A stretch of 64,000 nt of DNA, taken from the NCBI RefSeq assembly GCF_017916325.1, contig NC_090170.1:1180001-1244000 (forward strand), in the 5' to 3' direction. Every line of letters begins with the position of its first letter. Position 1 is the first letter of the stretch. The notes beneath the pieces are model-generated. The model did not search any database, was not told the origin of the DNA, and was given only the letters and a program-made list of their open reading frames with translations. This DNA comes from Leishmania martiniquensis. Lineage: Eukaryota > Euglenozoa > Kinetoplastea > Trypanosomatida > Trypanosomatidae. The translations under genes were made by a program, and so were the position numbers. Below are positions 53,757 to 64,000 of the stretch, piece after piece.

Positions 53757-55559
53757 TTAATTGACGACGGCAGCATCGACGTGGAGGGTGTCTAGTGTCT
53801 GCTGGAGCACAGGCAGATCTCTGTCCCATCTCTCCTCCAACGTCTCCCACCGGACGGCCAGGACTGTCTCCCCGCGCGGCAGCACATATGTACGGCAACG
53901 GTGGCCCTCCCGCGTCTCGTGAAACATGGCGCAGCGCATGCCGCTGATCTCCGTCAACGTCGTCGAGGCCGCCGACGCCCCCCTGTCGGTGAAGTGGAAG
54001 AGGACGTTGCGCACAAACTCTTCATCATCGTTAGTGGCAGCCTCCCAGGTCTTGGGCACTTCCTCAACGTACTGGATCCTCATCCGCGGCGACTCCTCGT
54101 CCTCCGCGTCGCCAAGCGGGCAGTAGAGGATGGTCGGTACATCTGTCATCCACGGCTCGTAGACGACGGCAGAGTGCGGGTGAACTGAAAAAAAGACACC
54201 TAATTTGGGCTGCACGTACACGATTGTCACAGCGTTAGTACGCGCGTGCGAGGACATCGGCAGCGGCCGCGCTGTTATCGCCTCCAGCGTGGCCTTAGCA
54301 ACGGGGTTGGAGACATCGGCGGCGCCGGAGGTCGCCCACAGCGCCGCCGCCGCCGTCTTGGGCTTTTCGAGAAGAGCAGCGAAGAGCTCCCCAGAGAGGT
54401 GTATCTCGACACAGCCCTCCGACATGAACGAGGACGGTGTGAAGGCGAGGGTCAAGATAGTGTCCCCGACACTGGAATCACCGCATCCTGCTAGGGCGGT
54501 CTTGCCAGCTGGGTTTGCCAACCCGTCGATAGCTGTTCCCGATCCCTTCATGCAGTCGGTTCGCACCGTCCACTCCGACGGCACGCAGAGCTCCAGCTCG
54601 CGCCCCTCGCGTGCGCACACAACCCGATAGTAGCCTTGGTGGGTGGCCAAGGATGCACCTGGTAGGCGGGGCGAGAGCGCCAAAGAGTCGCCCCCAAGAG
54701 TGCCGAGGGGAACGTTGAATGTGGCACGCCCAATGCCCTCGATGGCATCCGAAATTGCCATCCTCTCGGCGGACGCAGTCGGCTTTGCACTGCCGCTCTT
54801 CTTCCTCCCAGTCTCGTCACTTCCTGCTGGAGCTGTCGCTGTCTGGGAGGGTGACGATGTACCGGTGAACCCAGTCAGCACCCCCAAGACGATGTAAGGG
54901 CCGTTCACCCCTGCCAGGACAGCGCAATCATCACTGACGAGAAGGTGAGAGAAGGTGCGCGGGTGATGGAACTGCCTCCTTTCCTCGCTAGCGGCGGCGG
55001 CTTTCTCGGCGCCGGCGCCCGCTGGCGGCGGGGACTCCGGTAGCTCACTCCAACCCCCCGGCTTCCCGGCAAGGCGCGCGCGCAGTAGCGGATGGTGCGC
55101 CACTACTTCGGCGAGAAAGACTTCCTCGTCCTCTCGTGTCGCAAAGGGGCCCGCTGCGCACCCGCTGTAGCTGCAGAGAAGAAAAGCAGTTGGGGTCCGG
55201 GTTGCGCCATCCGCTGCGCCACTCTTCGACCTCGCGGCGCTCCCCGCACGCACGCTTCGAGAGTGTTTTTCCACCTCCTGCATCTCGCTCGGCAGCACCA
55301 GCGGAATGGCGGCACAATGTGGAGGATAGAAGACTGGCGGTGCCACGCCCCATCCAGATGGTAGGGCTTCAGGTCGCACGAAAACTGGGAGCAGAACGCG
55401 CTTGAGCGCCTCTTCAAGCTCAGCTTGTTTGGCGTCTACTGGGGCGCGGTGCGCAGGACGACGTTTCTGTTGGCGCCGGCGTGCCGCCAGCGCCAAGAAA
55501 GCGACGAGTACGACGGCGCTGGTCACCCAGGCCCTGTGAAAGTTCAACTTCGACTCCAT
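53757..55559 (-). CDS. Conserved hypothetical protein, N-terminal membrane anchor
   Basis: A 600-residue protein I do not recognise. The N-terminus (MESKLNFHRAWVTS...) is followed by a hydrophobic segment at about 11-25 and a strongly basic run (AARRRQQKRR), consistent with a type II signal anchor or tail-first membrane insertion. The middle is Ala/Gly/Ser-rich with several short conserved-looking beta-strand stretches and acidic linkers. The last 100 residues (from VPKTWEAATNDDEEF to TLDTLHVD) alternate hydrophobic strands with helices and recall small PsbP/DcrB-like alpha-beta domains, but this is only a resemblance. Start chosen at the Met before the hydrophobic segment; the frame continues 31 codons upstream into acceptor-like sequence. 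No function is proposed. Confidence 0.85.
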   Translation of the reverse strand: MESKLNFHRAWVTSAVVLVAFLALAARRRQQKRRPAHRAPVDAKQAELEEALKRVLLPVFVRPEALPSGWGVAPPVFYPPHCAAIPLVLPSEMQEVEKHSRSVRAGSAARSKSGAADGATRTPTAFLLCSYSGCAAGPFATREDEEVFLAEVVAHHPLLRARLAGKPGGWSELPESPPPAGAGAEKAAAASEERRQFHHPRTFSHLLVSDDCAVLAGVNGPYIVLGVLTGFTGTSSPSQTATAPAGSDETGRKKSGSAKPTASAERMAISDAIEGIGRATFNVPLGTLGGDSLALSPRLPGASLATHQGYYRVVCAREGRELELCVPSEWTVRTDCMKGSGTAIDGLANPAGKTALAGCGDSSVGDTILTLAFTPSSFMSEGCVEIHLSGELFAALLEKPKTAAAALWATSGAADVSNPVAKATLEAITARPLPMSSHARTNAVTIVYVQPKLGVFFSVHPHSAVVYEPWMTDVPTILYCPLGDAEDEESPRMRIQYVEEVPKTWEAATNDDEEFVRNVLFHFTDRGASAASTTLTEISGMRCAMFHETREGHRCRTYVLPRGETVLAVRWETLEERWDRDLPVLQQTLDTLHVDAAVVN

Positions 55560-56342
55560 CGTGTAGGGTTTCTCCGCAAGGCAAGAGCGCTTCTCACAGA
55601 GCTTGTCAACGCACAAAAGTGCTAACGCCGCAGAAGGAGCTACAACGCGCACGTGATGGCTGAATCCAAGAATAGACTCGAGGGTTCAAAGAAGACGAAC
55701 AAGAAAAAAAACGTAGCTCCACAACGCGCGCCGAGTATGAGGCGAGGCGAGGGATGGGCACAACGGCACTACAGGCGATGCGTTGATTACAAGACACGGG
55801 GAAGTCGATATGCCGGCGTGAGCGATAGAGACTCCAAAGGAGTCAGAAGCGGGAGAGACAAGAGCGAGACAAACAAAAAAAAAACAGCACAGAGCAGTCA
55901 AGAGTCAGAGCAGCTTCAAAGTTGCGTAGAAATGGGGCCTCGGCGCTTGTGCGTGATGGGCAGCAGGGGTCAAGCGCTCTGCACACGGTCAGACGCACAC
56001 AGAGCTCCTGCCTTGACGTTGAAAGGTGTGAGAGAAGGATGCCGAACAGGGAGCACGCCGAAGGAGCGTGCCAGCCAAATAGGCAACCGGGAGAGAAAGA
56101 GAAGAGGGTGGGCGGAAGGCTTTGCCCGTTTGAAGGCTTTGGAGAGAAAAGAGCGGGTTGCACGACTAAGACAGAAAAAGACAGGAGCAAAGACACACGA
56201 CCGGACCAGCAGGGCACTACTGAGCCTCGGCGCGCCGTCTACTCAAGAGACAGCGACTCGTACAGAGTGTACACGACAGAGACGCGGGAAAAGAGAAGAA
56301 AATAACCTGCTGCTCTCACGGAAAGCACACAAGGTCATACGT

Positions 56343-56378
56343 ACACACACACACACACGCACACCTATATATATATAT
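56343..56378. repeat. AC/TA microsatellite
   Basis: Eight uninterrupted AC units followed, after a short interruption, by a TA run of 13 nt. It lies in the spacer downstream of the WD-repeat gene. Confidence 0.85.
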
Positions 56379-57910
56379 GTACCGCTATGAAAGACACCTG
56401 AGGGAGGGAGGAGAGAAATGGGAAAGCCTATCATGTATTCGTTTGTCGGGGGCGGTGCGCTTGCACATATGGACAGGGCTATCCGCTACGAAGGGAACGA
56501 CGCCGGGCAAACACAATGAAACACGGAGCACAAAAGAGGGGAAAAAAGGGAGAGGGAGGCGAGGCAAAGGTGAGCTGTGGGAAGAAGTTGAAGAAAAAGG
56601 GGGGAAGGAGGAGCCGGAGGGCAGCGTACCACGCAAGATTAAAAAGAGCAGCGTAAAGGACAACAGGAGAAGCGTGAGATGACGTAGAAGAAAGACAAGA
56701 CTCCCTCACACAGATACGCATATAGACCAACGGAAGAGGGGTTGGTGCCAGTAAAGGGAAAGGCCAGTAATGTCAGGGAGTGTTGCGTGCGGGCTGGGAG
56801 CGGGAGCGAGAGAGAGGGAGGGAGGGGGCGGGTGAAATACGGAGGGAGCTTTGGTAGAGAGGTACAGATTTATATATAGAGAGAGGGGGGATCTGACAGA
56901 CAGACTCGAATGTGGAAGCGAATCAGAGAGGATTCGATTAGGCCTGTTGGAGAGGCTGAGAGAGACGTGGATGCAACATGAAAAGAAAACGAGAGAGCCG
57001 GTTCTCCCTTCTTTTTTTTCTCTCTAACCGTTGTTGGGGCTGAAGCGGGGCTGTCGTGATGTATTGCCGCTGCCGTGATAATGAACCTTCAAACGCCATC
57101 AAGAACCGCCAAACAGATAAAGAGCCGCGAAGAGAGAAGGGTGGAGGGGAGGGGGTGGGAGGAGCTTGCACCGCATCGACATGGCACTGGAGGAGACCAG
57201 CGAGCCGCAGCAAAGCAGCAGAGGTGGACGCGCTCGACCAGCAGCTGCTGATTGTCATATGGAGAAGCTGGCGAGTAGTCACATGAAAGCGTGAACTGCC
57301 TCTAATTTTTTTTCGAACAATTGTAATCAGACAAACAACTTCACATACTGAATACCACCCCCTGCCGCACAAGAGCGCGAGCACGATGACCTCCTTCGCA
57401 CAGCCTTTCAAGCGAAGGAGGCGTCTCCTCTTTCTCTCCCCATTCTTGCATATGGATGGGTACGTATATCTGTGCGTTTGTGTTTGTCTACAAAACCCTC
57501 GATCTTCTCCCGTCACACATCGCATCCCCATCGACTTCAGGTCCGGTATCGTATCGCGGCATGGAAGACAAGAGCAAAGAGAAGAGGCAGTGACCGTTCG
57601 TCTGAGTGATGTGCAGCGCACAAGACTTGGGGAGAGAAGAGAGTGGGAAATTCTCAGTGACAATGGAAAAGAAATGGCAAACGTTGCAGCATGAGCGAGA
57701 AGGTCACGCAGCAATGAGAAAGAAGTAAAGTAAAGAGACGTAGAGAGAGCGTGGTAGGAGGCTATACATCATGTACGAAAAAAAAGGCGTGGTCATTTAT
57801 AAGAAATGAAGCAAAGGTCTACGCGCCTGCGAAAAAGACGCAGAGTCAGCGAGTTGATGCGGTGGCTTGTACGCATGATCATGTGCACTGGCATATTGGA
57901 ATGTAGGCAT

Positions 57911-57930
57911 ACACACACACACACACACAC
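57911..57930. repeat. AC microsatellite
   Basis: Ten perfect AC units, about 240 nt downstream of the WD-repeat stop codon on the coding strand. Confidence 0.9.
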
Positions 57931-58167
57931 TTGAGTCTCCAGCTGTGCATGGGGCGTACAAGGAAGGGGGAAGCATGGTGAAGGTGCCGCGATAGCCAAC
58001 ATGAAATAAACACGACGGGCACAGCGGAACATCAGCGGTGAAGCTGAGACAGCCGACGCGAATCCAGTAGAGCTGATCTCTTGGAGTGAGAAGAAATGCA
58101 CCCCCGTGAAATTGAGCGCTAACGTACTTATGGATCTTTGGATGAGCCCAACGCACATGTACAGCAG

Positions 58168-61100
58168 TTACGCTTCGTACCAGCGGCGCGGTCGCCGGAG
58201 ACGCTTACGGAGCTCAATGGAGTACATCTCCAACGTTGACCTCCCTTCACACTCATTGCTGTAGGCCAACATAGGCGGTGGGTGCGTAGTGTTCGAAGAG
58301 ACAAAGGATTGGGTCCCCTCGGCGATGCCATGAAGCAGACAAGACGCGGAGGCGCCAGCTACAGCTGATGACGACGTGCGCTCTCCAACGCCGCCGCACT
58401 CGGCAGCCTTCTTGGAAAATCGAGGCGCGCTCGTACGGCTATGATGTCCGGGTGCCGATCGGTGCCTCGGCGGTACTCGTGAAGGATTTCCATACCGCGG
58501 CATCGCAAAGAGGGCAACGGAATTCCGTTTTATCCTCTCGCCCTCTCGCTGCGATTGGAGCAGCTGTGTCTGCTGTGGTGGACGTGCCGCGGGCTCCTGG
58601 TCCGCATCAAGAGCGGGGGCGGCCATCGCACTTCCTGAGATGTGCAATCCTTCTGCGGCTACAATGGCCACATTGTCGGAGAACGACCCAGTTGCGGTCT
58701 CGCAGGGGTTGATGACTGCCGAGTCTTCCTTGAAGCCCAAGGAAATGATGCTGCCGCTCCTCTCTGCCTCCATCGCTACGGAATCGCCTCGGGTGCTCAT
58801 CAAAGTTGGCATATTCGCTGTCCGGCTCAGCGCACTCCACCCGGAGGCCGCATCGGTTTGGGAGGCCGCAGCTTGCGTCGCTGCTAGTGCTACGGTGGAG
58901 GCAACAGCAGGTCGCACTGCTGGGCAGGGAACACCACTGGCAGAGCCCAAAAGAGGGGGCTGCCCTGTTACATCGACACTGTGCCACTTGCTCTCCTCCA
59001 CGTGCACCAGCGTGTTGTGCGAGCCCGGGTGCACGGGCGCGTCTGGCTTCATGCCCCGCGACGCGCGCAGCGCTATCAGGTGGCGCTTCTGCCACTCCAC
59101 AATGTGGACATGAGCGCTCTCATTGCCCCCAGAGGTGGGCCGCGTCCTCCACGTAGCAGAAGGGGCGCCGCAAGGGCTTTCATCTGCCTCGAGGGGATTG
59201 CCGGCAGGCGATGAGACGCTGTAATGTGAGGGCGGTACTCGACCCCGACGTGCGTCCTCGGTAGGCGGGTATTGCTCCGAGGATGACGGCGACGGAGAGC
59301 GCATGTAAGGGTTGATGCGCGGCGGCCTCGTACCGCTGCTGCTCTGTCGTATCGGCCGCTGCAAGAAGCCCTTCAGCTCCACTGCCGCGCGGTCGTGCCT
59401 GGCCGCCATGGCAACCTCCGGGATCGAGCATCTGGAGAGGCTTCTAGAGATTTCGTTGCTATGGCCTAACAGTGTCGGCAAGCTAAAGCTGACCGGTAGC
59501 GGTCGTGCACTGGAGACAGTAGCCGGCGTGCAATCCTCCTCTTGTCCTTCTTTCGACTGCGACGCCAAGACCCCCAGCCCCTCTGTCGCAGTCGCCTCCT
59601 CGTTAGCGGTGATGTGCGTGCAGCAGCACGGCGGCGGCGTCCCCGCGAGGAAATGGGCGGCGCTGCCGTCGGTCAAACCGTCATAGCGCGGCAGCGGGGG
59701 AAGGCTGAAGATGTTGTGGAGGGGCAGCGTGCTAGCGGCCTCGGTCTTTTTCTTCTCCAGCACCCCACTGAGGATCGGCTCTTGCGCTAGTGCTCCGCTG
59801 TCGTGCCCCCACACCATCAGTGGCGATCCAGCACGATCGGGTCGAGGAGGCGGCCGCGCGGCCGACAAAGAGGCAATCTTTTCGCCCGACATGCTGTCAA
59901 GGAACCAAACCTTGTGGTCGTAGCCAGAGCTCGCTAGTACGCCACGATCGTCCATCCACCGCACGCACAGTACGCCGCACCGCTCGAGTCCACGCTGTGT
60001 CACTGACGATATACTGCCGCGATTCGTGGAAGGGGGGTGGGCCTCACCACCTCGCTCTCTAGTCGACCTATCGTTCACATGTACTTGCAGCGACCACACC
60101 AGTGTGGGGAAGGCTAGGGCACTGTCGGCATCCATTCCGCTGGCTTCCATCGCGGAAGAGAGCGAAAATGTCGGGCGGCTTGTGTGAGTGCAACGAGGCA
60201 ACTTGAAGGCTTGGAGAAGAGGGCACATGCGGTAGGTGTGCACAACCCCGTCAGAGTCGCCGAGGAAGAGGTGGTGCTGGCGCCCGTCGTAGGCTGCGGA
60301 GGTGAACTCGACGGATGCGATCGGAATCGGCGCAGCCACTGCGGTCGCACTGTACTCCTCACCAGCCTTGGCGTTTCGCAGCGGACCATTGGCCGCCTTC
60401 CGCACCCGCGCATGGCACTTCAAGGCGGATCTGGGCTCAACCGGATCCTCTCTCTGCTCGTCAGAGGTCCCCTGGACGCCTGGCTCAATGCGCTGCGAAC
60501 TTGAAAACCCACGCGGCGATGCGCGCAGCGTCGACGTTGCTGGTCGAGACCCGATGCCTCCAGAGCTGGGGCGAGAGATGCGCGCAATGGTAGGTAGCAT
60601 GGCCCGGTATCGAGGAGTGTCGCAAGAAGCCGAGTGTAAAACGTCGTGGCAACCACTTGCCCTCACCGCAGCCGTGCGAGCAAATTGCGAGGCCGCGGCG
60701 GGCTGCATCGGTCGCCGTCCTCGCGTCATACCCGCGCTGCCCAGATGGGCCCTTTCCATGGCCTCCATCGACGCACGCTCTGCCTCGACCGTGGCGACTG
60801 TGACCAGCTCAGGGGCGGGATGTTGAGGATGGCAGAAAACGCTAATTAGCTGAAACCGCTCCTTCGCAGGAGCGCAAGACCAGCATCGGCAGACACCACC
60901 GGCGTGCACCGTCACCAACGCCGGCGCATCGGCGAGAAACACAATGTCTACGAGGGCACCGTACTCGGCGAGCTTCTTCGTGACCGGGGCGTCCATCCAC
61001 GCCTGCATGTCGTACATGTACACGGTGCGCTGAGCGTCCGTTACCGCGGTAAGCCCCAGGTCTTCCGACACGCGGAGATGCGTCAGGGGTGAGGTGGAGA

Positions 61101-63513
61101 CGGAAATGGTAATGGAAAAGAGCACCTTTTGTTCGTCCTCTTCCGATCGCACAAGCAGCGCCCCCATGGACGTGATGGCAATCCACGTACGCGATATCGA
61201 CGAGTAGTGCATCTGCTCGACGAGCGCCGGCCCGCCTGACCCGACGCCGCAGCCGGGGGACCTTCCACGCCACCAGACTGGGGCCCTTACGGGTGTGCAT
61301 TTCGAGGCATCCGACGCGAGATACTGAGTCGTGTACGACACCACTCTTCCGTCGCTCAGTGACACAAACAAGCGGCTGCCGAGCTCGTCAAGGCACATGG
61401 CTTTGATATCGCTGCCGGCTTGTAATGCGCCCGGGTTCTCCACCTGACCGAGAACACGGCGACGGTATCCGTCTACGCCATCCCACACGCTGAGGCACGT
61501 AGCACCCTGTACCAGAAACGTACAGGTCCGAATGTCGTACAAGAGGTCGTAGCACGCCTCCTCCGCGTCGCATACGAGCAGGTTGGCGCGGTCGCGCAAC
61601 CCCCAGCAGACGATCGAGTTGACGAACCCGCAGAGCATCTCTTGGGACGGCTCGCAATAGGTCAAGCTGTGGCACTGGAGGCCGCCCACCTGATGTGGCT
61701 GACCCACGCCTGCTGGCAGCAAGGCGAGTAGTCCGAGGTTGAGAAAGAGCCCGGCGAGATTGCCAGCGAGCAGCCCACTGTTGGTGTTGGCCGCAGTACG
61801 TGTTTTCGTGAACGACGCCTTCGCCTCATCTGCCGTCACAGCACGAAGAGACCCCCCATGCCGGCGCGGGATGCGATTGCTCCGGAGCGACTGCACACAC
61901 CGCTGCGACGATGCATCCCATACTTTCAAGACGCCCTGGCTGTCGGCGCTCACCAGCAGGTCCGCTGGCGCGACGTAAACAAGCGCGATGATGACTGCTT
62001 CGTGTTCGCCGTGCCCGGTGACGATGAACGGGGAGCCGGGCAGAGAGCCGTGCGCATTCGCTTCCCAACAAAGCAGCTGCCGCCTACATGACGTCGCTGC
62101 CACAACCCAGTCGTGCTCTGGGATGTACACAAGCGTGGTCAAGTGCTCATTCACAACTCGACCCACCTCCGATGACTGCCCCGTGTGGAGAGAGGTGACG
62201 ACGAGCCGTCCATCGAAGCCCAGGGAGTAGAGGTGCGCCCCATACACACAGAAGTCAACCAAGCCACCGGTTTCGATCGAGTGCAGGTGGGAATACGTCT
62301 GCGCCACCGTAAACTCCATTCCGCCGCTACGCCCCTGAGGTGCAGTGATGCGCAGCACCTGCCCTTGGCTGTTGCCGACGAAGACTGTCTCTGCGTACTC
62401 GGCGTAGGTGGGCGACTCGTGCGGCATCGCGTAGATGCGACGAACTAAACCTTCCAACAGTAGCGGTGTCACTGCCACCGTCACGATGGTGTGCGAGATT
62501 AGCGAAAACCAACCACGCAACAGTCGATCGTCCGCAGAGTAGCAAACGAACAAGTCGCACGCAGCCAGGTACGACACGGCGGTGGGGCTTACTCCTGGGA
62601 GCAGCTCCGGTGGTGCCGAGTAGACGCGCTCGAGAGTATCCTTCGAATAAAAGATACACGGGCAGCTGCGGGTGCAAGCGAAGAAGAGCGACTTGTGCCC
62701 GGGAAGGCCGTCGATAAAGCGAACAAGCGCGAGATCCTCGTCCTCGCAAATGACCGCGGCCGCCTGCCCGCCTCCTGTAGCGCTCTCATCACCCCTAACA
62801 GCAGCCGCAGACTTAGGGAAGCCCTGTACGTCGCGGTAGTAGCGCCTGTATATGCGTAACGCGGGGGGAAGGCGCTCCTGTGGCTTTCGCTGCTGTTGCG
62901 GCTGCTTTGATAAGCCACGCAGTTGTCTCGAGAAGGTTAGATAATTAAACGTATCGCTTCGAAGCCTCGTAGCGGTTGCGTCGCTGGTGGCCTCGGCGAC
63001 CAGGTAGTTCACTAAATTATCCCAGGTGACCCGCTGCTCATTGTGGATGTCGACGCGGTTAAAAAGTTGTTTGATGGGATCGACAGAGCGCATTGTGACG
63101 CCAGCGAGCTCCTGCCGACTGCGGATCCGACGAGCGCGCTCCGCCTCCCGATTCGTACCCGTGCCATCAGAGGCACCATAGGTGGATATTCCTGGGGTGC
63201 TGGCGCGCGCTTCCGAAAGACGCGCCGGTGTGATGGCGGCTTCGAAGCGCGACGAGGCGGGGGTGTCATAGTGAGGCGGAGTTGTTCGCTCCAGGGTAGA
63301 GCACCTGGGTTGCTGAGTTGCAGAAGGGTCGGGAGGTGGTCTCACTAGCTGTTCGAGCAGCCGCCGAAAATCTGCGTAGGAGGCCCCTTGTGGAAATGCA
63401 GCCCACTCTCGCTGAAGGGTAGAAAGAACCGCTTCGCTTCCAAGCAAGATAGACAGCTGCGGCACTGTGACAGCCTCCGACGCGCGCATCCGGAGAGGAG
63501 TCCCCTTCGTCAT
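58168..63513 (-). CDS. Large WD-repeat protein with an N-terminal EF-hand-like segment
   Basis: About 1781 residues. Near residues 135-180 a segment (DPIKQLFNRVDIHNEQRVTWDNLVNYL) resembles one degenerate EF-hand pair, followed by WD40-type repeats over the first two thirds: typical blades include TTLVYIPEHDWVVAA, then VYVAPADLLVSADSQGVLKVWD, and later VLCVRWMDDRGVLASSGYDHKVW. The C-terminal third is disordered, rich in Ser/Pro/Arg, with no repeats and ends in RRPRRWYEA. EF-hand plus WD40 layout recalls the WDR49/WDR64 group of ciliary proteins; a flagellar role is an inference only. Start uncertain: the frame is open to 63603, with further ATGs at 63564 and 63489. A pyrimidine tract (about 63600-63570) has its first AG inside the frame near 63507, which would favour the ATG at 63489 (1773 residues). 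Confidence 0.88.
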   Translation of the reverse strand: MTKGTPLRMRASEAVTVPQLSILLGSEAVLSTLQREWAAFPQGASYADFRRLLEQLVRPPPDPSATQQPRCSTLERTTPPHYDTPASSRFEAAITPARLSEARASTPGISTYGASDGTGTNREAERARRIRSRQELAGVTMRSVDPIKQLFNRVDIHNEQRVTWDNLVNYLVAEATSDATATRLRSDTFNYLTFSRQLRGLSKQPQQQRKPQERLPPALRIYRRYYRDVQGFPKSAAAVRGDESATGGGQAAAVICEDEDLALVRFIDGLPGHKSLFFACTRSCPCIFYSKDTLERVYSAPPELLPGVSPTAVSYLAACDLFVCYSADDRLLRGWFSLISHTIVTVAVTPLLLEGLVRRIYAMPHESPTYAEYAETVFVGNSQGQVLRITAPQGRSGGMEFTVAQTYSHLHSIETGGLVDFCVYGAHLYSLGFDGRLVVTSLHTGQSSEVGRVVNEHLTTLVYIPEHDWVVAATSCRRQLLCWEANAHGSLPGSPFIVTGHGEHEAVIIALVYVAPADLLVSADSQGVLKVWDASSQRCVQSLRSNRIPRRHGGSLRAVTADEAKASFTKTRTAANTNSGLLAGNLAGLFLNLGLLALLPAGVGQPHQVGGLQCHSLTYCEPSQEMLCGFVNSIVCWGLRDRANLLVCDAEEACYDLLYDIRTCTFLVQGATCLSVWDGVDGYRRRVLGQVENPGALQAGSDIKAMCLDELGSRLFVSLSDGRVVSYTTQYLASDASKCTPVRAPVWWRGRSPGCGVGSGGPALVEQMHYSSISRTWIAITSMGALLVRSEEDEQKVLFSITISVSTSPLTHLRVSEDLGLTAVTDAQRTVYMYDMQAWMDAPVTKKLAEYGALVDIVFLADAPALVTVHAGGVCRCWSCAPAKERFQLISVFCHPQHPAPELVTVATVEAERASMEAMERAHLGSAGMTRGRRPMQPAAASQFARTAAVRASGCHDVLHSASCDTPRYRAMLPTIARISRPSSGGIGSRPATSTLRASPRGFSSSQRIEPGVQGTSDEQREDPVEPRSALKCHARVRKAANGPLRNAKAGEEYSATAVAAPIPIASVEFTSAAYDGRQHHLFLGDSDGVVHTYRMCPLLQAFKLPRCTHTSRPTFSLSSAMEASGMDADSALAFPTLVWSLQVHVNDRSTRERGGEAHPPSTNRGSISSVTQRGLERCGVLCVRWMDDRGVLASSGYDHKVWFLDSMSGEKIASLSAARPPPRPDRAGSPLMVWGHDSGALAQEPILSGVLEKKKTEAASTLPLHNIFSLPPLPRYDGLTDGSAAHFLAGTPPPCCCTHITANEEATATEGLGVLASQSKEGQEEDCTPATVSSARPLPVSFSLPTLLGHSNEISRSLSRCSIPEVAMAARHDRAAVELKGFLQRPIRQSSSGTRPPRINPYMRSPSPSSSEQYPPTEDARRGRVPPSHYSVSSPAGNPLEADESPCGAPSATWRTRPTSGGNESAHVHIVEWQKRHLIALRASRGMKPDAPVHPGSHNTLVHVEESKWHSVDVTGQPPLLGSASGVPCPAVRPAVASTVALAATQAAASQTDAASGWSALSRTANMPTLMSTRGDSVAMEAERSGSIISLGFKEDSAVINPCETATGSFSDNVAIVAAEGLHISGSAMAAPALDADQEPAARPPQQTQLLQSQREGERIKRNSVALFAMPRYGNPSRVPPRHRSAPGHHSRTSAPRFSKKAAECGGVGERTSSSAVAGASASCLLHGIAEGTQSFVSSNTTHPPPMLAYSNECEGRSTLEMYSIELRKRLRRPRRWYEA

Positions 63514-64000
63514 TGGGGCAGGCACCAAAGACAACGCGTAAGTCAACAAGTTTGCCGCGCGCATGTGAAGATAAGCAGAAAGGCAATAGGGAGAGGGAGG
63601 CACGATGGATGGATGGGTAAGTGTGGACAGAGGTGCGAAAGTTCATGTCGATTGCCAGGGCACAGACGCCATCACACATTAAAAGATCAGGACAAGGGTG
63701 ACAGAAAGTCTCAACGGCACAAGAGGTTCAGTCCCCTCCAGCGCGTGCACACACACAATCACACCCCGCGGCAGAGCAGCGCATGCCATCAGGCTCCAGA
63801 GCTGCAAGCAGGGGAAGGGAGAGAGAGTGAAACGTGTCCGCTGCACTCGCGCTCTCGTTGCTATACAACTGCCCCCCTCCTCCGGGTAGCTGAGGACGCG
63901 AAAATGAGGACAAGAAAAGGCCGTGCTCCGCGCTTCTCTCTTCACTGTGTGCTGTAGCACCGCACGCGTCGGCACCGACCATATTTTCGTCTTGGTGGCG
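63514..64000. other. Upstream region of the WD-repeat gene
   Basis: On the minus strand this holds a CT-rich tract (about 63600-63570) and, further up, spacer or 3' UTR of the next gene outside the window. No supported gene. A 137-codon frame starting at 63679 in another frame is a probable upstream chance frame. Confidence 0.5.

Larger units (their letters stand above)
55560..58167. other. Intergenic region (3' UTR of the WD-repeat gene and spacer)
   Basis: No supported gene in 2.6 kb. It contains an AC run at 56343-56358 followed by TA repeats (56366-56378), a GA-rich block at 56800-56890, and an AC run at 57911-57930. A minus-strand frame of 258 codons (56938-57714) is Ser/Leu/Arg-rich without a domain and I reject it. 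Purine-rich runs near 55700 and 55870 could serve as pyrimidine tracts on the coding strand. Confidence 0.55.

Noticed and set aside
56938..57714. 258-codon minus-strand frame between the WD-repeat and 600-residue genes
   Set aside because: Ser/Leu/Arg-rich chance frame with no domain; its 5' part looks like pyrimidine-rich UTR.

Overview
The window looks like a nuclear chromosome segment from a trypanosomatid, most likely Leishmania or a close relative. Fifteen protein-coding genes are supported and all lie on the minus strand. None needs an intron. They are separated by long non-coding stretches rich in dinucleotide repeats and homopurine/homopyrimidine runs. Many starts are preceded, on the coding strand, by a pyrimidine tract and a first AG, the arrangement expected for spliced-leader trans-splicing in a directional polycistronic unit. 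No bacterial-type promoters, operators or ribosome binding sites are expected or seen. Recognisable kinetoplastid genes are a trypanothione-type glyoxalase I, a glycosomal (PTS1) glycerol kinase and a mitochondrial RNase D with zinc knuckles. The order glyoxalase I - glycerol kinase - DED1-like helicase matches my memory of Leishmania chromosome 35, which I could not check here. The glyoxalase differs at many positions from the L. major/L. donovani protein as I remember it, so another species or genus is likely.

Layout, in transcription order (high to low coordinates): a large EF-hand-like/WD-repeat protein (63.5-58.2 kb); an unrecognised membrane-anchored protein (55.6-53.8 kb); a DED1/DDX3-like DEAD-box helicase (52.0-49.4 kb) followed by 4.85 kb without a gene; a membrane J-domain protein (44.5-43.3 kb); a 3.7 kb gap with a 146-bp direct repeat; glycerol kinase (39.6-38.1 kb); a 3.6 kb gap with a long near-perfect inverted repeat; a protein resembling the CrtC/AttH lipocalin-like family (34.5-32.0 kb); ubiquitin-activating enzyme E1 (30.0-26.5 kb); a 4.3 kb gap with a GC-rich SIDER2-like retroposon; an RBBP6/Mpe1 homologue (22.2-21.0 kb); an NDUFA12-like complex I subunit (19.4-18.6 kb); isoprenylcysteine carboxyl methyltransferase (17.6-16.8 kb); a PAF-acetylhydrolase-like lipase (16.0-14.6 kb); glyoxalase I (13.3-12.8 kb); an AlkB-fold candidate lacking the metal ligands (11.5-10.1 kb); a mitochondrial RNase D (7.8-6.5 kb); and a mitochondrial type I DnaJ (4.1-2.7 kb).

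The genes do not form a functional operon. As is usual in these organisms, unrelated housekeeping genes share one transcription unit, and their expression is presumably set by the untranslated regions. The most unusual items are the inverted repeat upstream of the CrtC-like gene, the direct-repeat pair downstream of the J-protein gene, the SIDER2-like element after E1, the apparently catalytically dead AlkB-like protein, and the WD-repeat gene, where the likely splice acceptor falls inside the longest reading frame. I found no convincing entirely new multi-gene system.
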